Source: Panorpa germanica
Lineage: Eukaryota; Arthropoda; Insecta; Mecoptera; Panorpidae
Direction of reading: 5' to 3'
Assembly (NCBI GenBank): GCA_963678705.1
Contig: OY783213.1
Coordinates: forward strand, 14,698,451 to 14,762,450
DNA length: 64,000 nucleotides
The notes below the pieces were generated by a model. That model saw only the letters and a program-made list of their open reading frames with translations, searched no databases and had not been told where the DNA came from. Positions 61,901 through 64,000 of this stretch are shown here, piece after piece. Every line of letters starts with the position of its first letter. Position 1 is the stretch's first letter. The translations under genes and the position numbers were made by a program.

Positions 61901-63728
61901 ACAAGTTTTGTCTTTGTATTAGATAGAGACAACACCATATAATTTTGTTTTGTAACAGTTATCTTAAGTGTATTTGTTTCAACATATTGACCAAAAATCC
62001 ATATTGTTAGAAATCTTTAAACAGGAATGTGTTATCCCAGTAAACATTTTGGAGTAAATTCTACTTAATTTCTATTACATATCATGAGTTTTTTGTCTGG
62101 AACGTGTTCGTTTTCTATTCAGTCGTTCATAGGAAAGGCCCTTTTTATGACCTACAGAGATCGCAACGACGGTTCACTGCTGAATTAAAAGCGGAGTCGG
62201 TTTATGATTTATGACCGGAGTTATAAACTTGACACTAGCACGGATGGCAGAGGTATAAAACTTAATGGAATTCTACTTTTTAGAGTCTGCAATATATAAA
62301 TATTTAAATGAAGAAATAAATAGATGTAATATTTAGTACGGATCGTGATTTTTTTAATGAATATTATTCATCTTCAACAATACTCGTTATATTAGTTTTT
62401 TACATTGTTTTAAAACCTCTGTCTTAGCATCGCTGCTTAGAGTATTCGTTTAAACACATTATATTCGGAGATTGAGGGAGACAGCGTGTGCCTATTACCA
62501 TTTAAGAAATATTTGTTGAAAAGATAGCATATACTTTAAACATACTGTACTGAACGAAATACTATACAAGTATACAAGTGTAACGGTGAAAAATATATTT
62601 TACTTGTCTAACCGCATCTCGTTTCTCTCTCACTTTGGAATGAAAATGAACTAAACAAATATATATCCTAGTGTGAAAGAAACAACTGCTACTTAATGAA
62701 TGATGTTGGAAAAAGAAAGAATATTATTATGAAAAAAGTCTAACAACTAACACAAAATCTGTAACAGGTAGAGAATCAATTTGAACTAAAAGCGACTTTT
62801 GTGTACCACTTTTGAACTATTAACGAACTTGCTAAGACTACATATATCAGATTTTATTTCACAAAATCTTGACAGGTAGGGAATAAATTTGAACTAAAAT
62901 TGGTTTCTGTGTTGTTGCTTCAAACTTGTAAAGCGTTAGAATAGAATTGTACGAGTGACTCGAACGTCACTAAATAGGGCACTTCACCAAATTGTTTACT
63001 GGGATCCAAAATATCTGACAATCAAAGTAAACTGATCAACGTCATCTTCACGTCCATTTGTGTCTCTAATGATAAAGAATTAATTTAATAATTAATTAAT
63101 AAACAGTTTTTGTGGTTCGGGCATCTGGGCTACTTTGATGTACATATATTTAAAAAACACACTAACAGGAAATCAAGGAAAAGTTTATAACAATGAGTTG
63201 TTGTGATACAGGTACAAATTGATGAAAACAAGTTTATGGAATCTTTTCTCAGCTCGAAGTTTTTCGACACAAACAATGAACTTAGCAAATTAAGAGAACC
63301 TATCAAAACAACCGATTATCCGCTTCCGGAATATGATGGGCTAGTCATCCCTTATTATTCAGCACTGGATAACAGAATTAGTGAGTATACGTAATTAATA
63401 ATTTGTTATCAATAATATTTATGAAAATATAACCTCAAAATTTATTTATACAATTTTTTATTTAATATCTGCCATAGATATTTCTCCCGAATTCCTGCAG
63501 GGCATGTTTTTCTCTGCTGATCGTCCTCAATACATGAACTACGGTGCAAGTGGCTTTGTAATTGGCCATGAAATTACTCATGGTTTTACTGATCATGAAA
63601 GACACTTCGATAAGAATGATTTTTTTATTAACTGGTGGACTCCTGTAACCACAGAATCATACTTTAAGGGAGCCCAATGTTTCGTCGAACAATATGGAAA
63701 TTATACAGTGAGCGAAGTGAACCTAAAT
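58974..63728 (+). CDS. Neprilysin-like M13 metallopeptidase, copy 10 (3' partial)
   Basis: Eleven exons in the window: 58974-59080, 59250-59356, 59612-59671, 59946-60185, 60256-60461, 60644-60817, 60879-61090, 61176-61337, 61537-61777, 63212-63380 and 63478-63728 (643 codons, no stop yet). Exons 12 and 13 should lie beyond the right edge. The tail is about 35 residues (starts MPMSETGAGSS), basic in its second half unlike the acidic tails of copies 7-9. Exon 2 has PSWW and the membrane helix. HEITH is intact at 63567-63581; NAYY reads IPYY. Exons 4, 5 and 6 are each two or more codons shorter than in copies 7-9. The third zinc ligand and exon-13 His cannot be judged here. Confidence 0.87.
62035..62242. 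repeat. Dispersed repeat, inverted partner of 2741-2885
   Basis: Starts TCCCAGTAAACATTTTGGAG and carries GTTTTCTATTCAGTCGTTC. It lies in intron 9 of copy 10 (61778-63211); the rest of that 1434-bp intron shows nothing I can name. Confidence 0.45.
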
Positions 63729-64000
63729 GTACGTATCATTGAAAAATGTTTTAGTCAATATGAAATAGACACAATTGACAGTATAGAAGTTGTAGTGTTG
63801 TAGAAGAGAGACAACAATAAACAAGAGAGAGAGAGCAGTATCGAGCGTGAGAACTGACATAACGTATATGAATTTTTGTAGTTTGTCCCTTAGTAGATTT
63901 TGTTCATTTAATTATCCTGACTCTTTAAATAATGCTATAATATTGAAATTAATCTATTAAAGAAATAATTATGATTAGTTTTAGAAAATATTTCTAAATA

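Noticed and set aside
1..64000. CRISPR array, operon or other prokaryotic system
   Set aside because: Introns, polyadenylation signals and non-LTR elements show animal DNA; no spaced direct repeats were seen.

Overview
The window is intron-rich, AT-rich animal DNA, most likely from an insect. All the host coding sequence belongs to one tandem array of M13 (neprilysin-like) zinc metallopeptidase genes on the + strand. I count ten copies: copy 1 lacks its 5' exons (416-3678), copies 2-9 are complete, and copy 10 runs off the right edge (58974-63728). Several introns hold decayed non-LTR retrotransposon 3' ends. Their CxxC..H..C tails resemble ones I recall from ants and other Hymenoptera, so Hymenoptera is my best but tentative guess.

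Every complete copy has 13 coding exons with the same intron phases. Exon 1 is a short cytoplasmic tail. Exon 2 carries a juxtamembrane Trp-Trp motif and the single transmembrane segment of a type II protein. Exon 3 is a short stalk ending in a Cys pair. Exons 4-9 are the N-terminal ectodomain. Exon 10 is the substrate-binding strand (NAYY in canonical enzymes). Exon 11 is the HExxH zinc-binding exon. Exon 12 carries the third ligand (ENxAD). Exon 13 carries the His and Arg of the active site (HSPxxFR) and the C-terminal CxxF/W. Each complete copy reads through all 13 exons without a stop or frameshift and encodes 730-793 residues. All length differences inside exons are multiples of three.

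Layout: copy 1 416-3678; copy 2 5234-10509; copy 3 11363-17358; copy 4 18320-22980; copy 5 23335-28920; copy 6 29802-36623; copy 7 37279-41939; copy 8 42428-48624; copy 9 49117-58159; copy 10 58974-63728 onward. A related 5' flanking block of about 250-440 bp precedes copies 2, 3 and 5-10 but not copy 4. Introns carry antisense non-LTR fragments, a four-member terminal-inverted-repeat element family, a second small inverted-repeat element, an insertion with a 9-bp target duplication, and a long (TA)n tract.

The most interesting signal is active-site divergence under an intact reading frame. Copies 2, 3 and 5 have lost essential residues (HEIIY, QELII and HHLTH in place of HExxH; Tyr in place of the exon-13 His in copies 2 and 3). 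The NAYY motif survives only in copy 1. The cytoplasmic tail grows from 7 residues to about 67 along the array. Three copies use a GC donor for intron 1, and one copy has a broken exon-2 donor rescued by an in-frame donor 15 bases downstream. The pattern suggests a family moving from peptidase to pseudoenzyme or binding roles, with exon-scale sequence exchange between copies.
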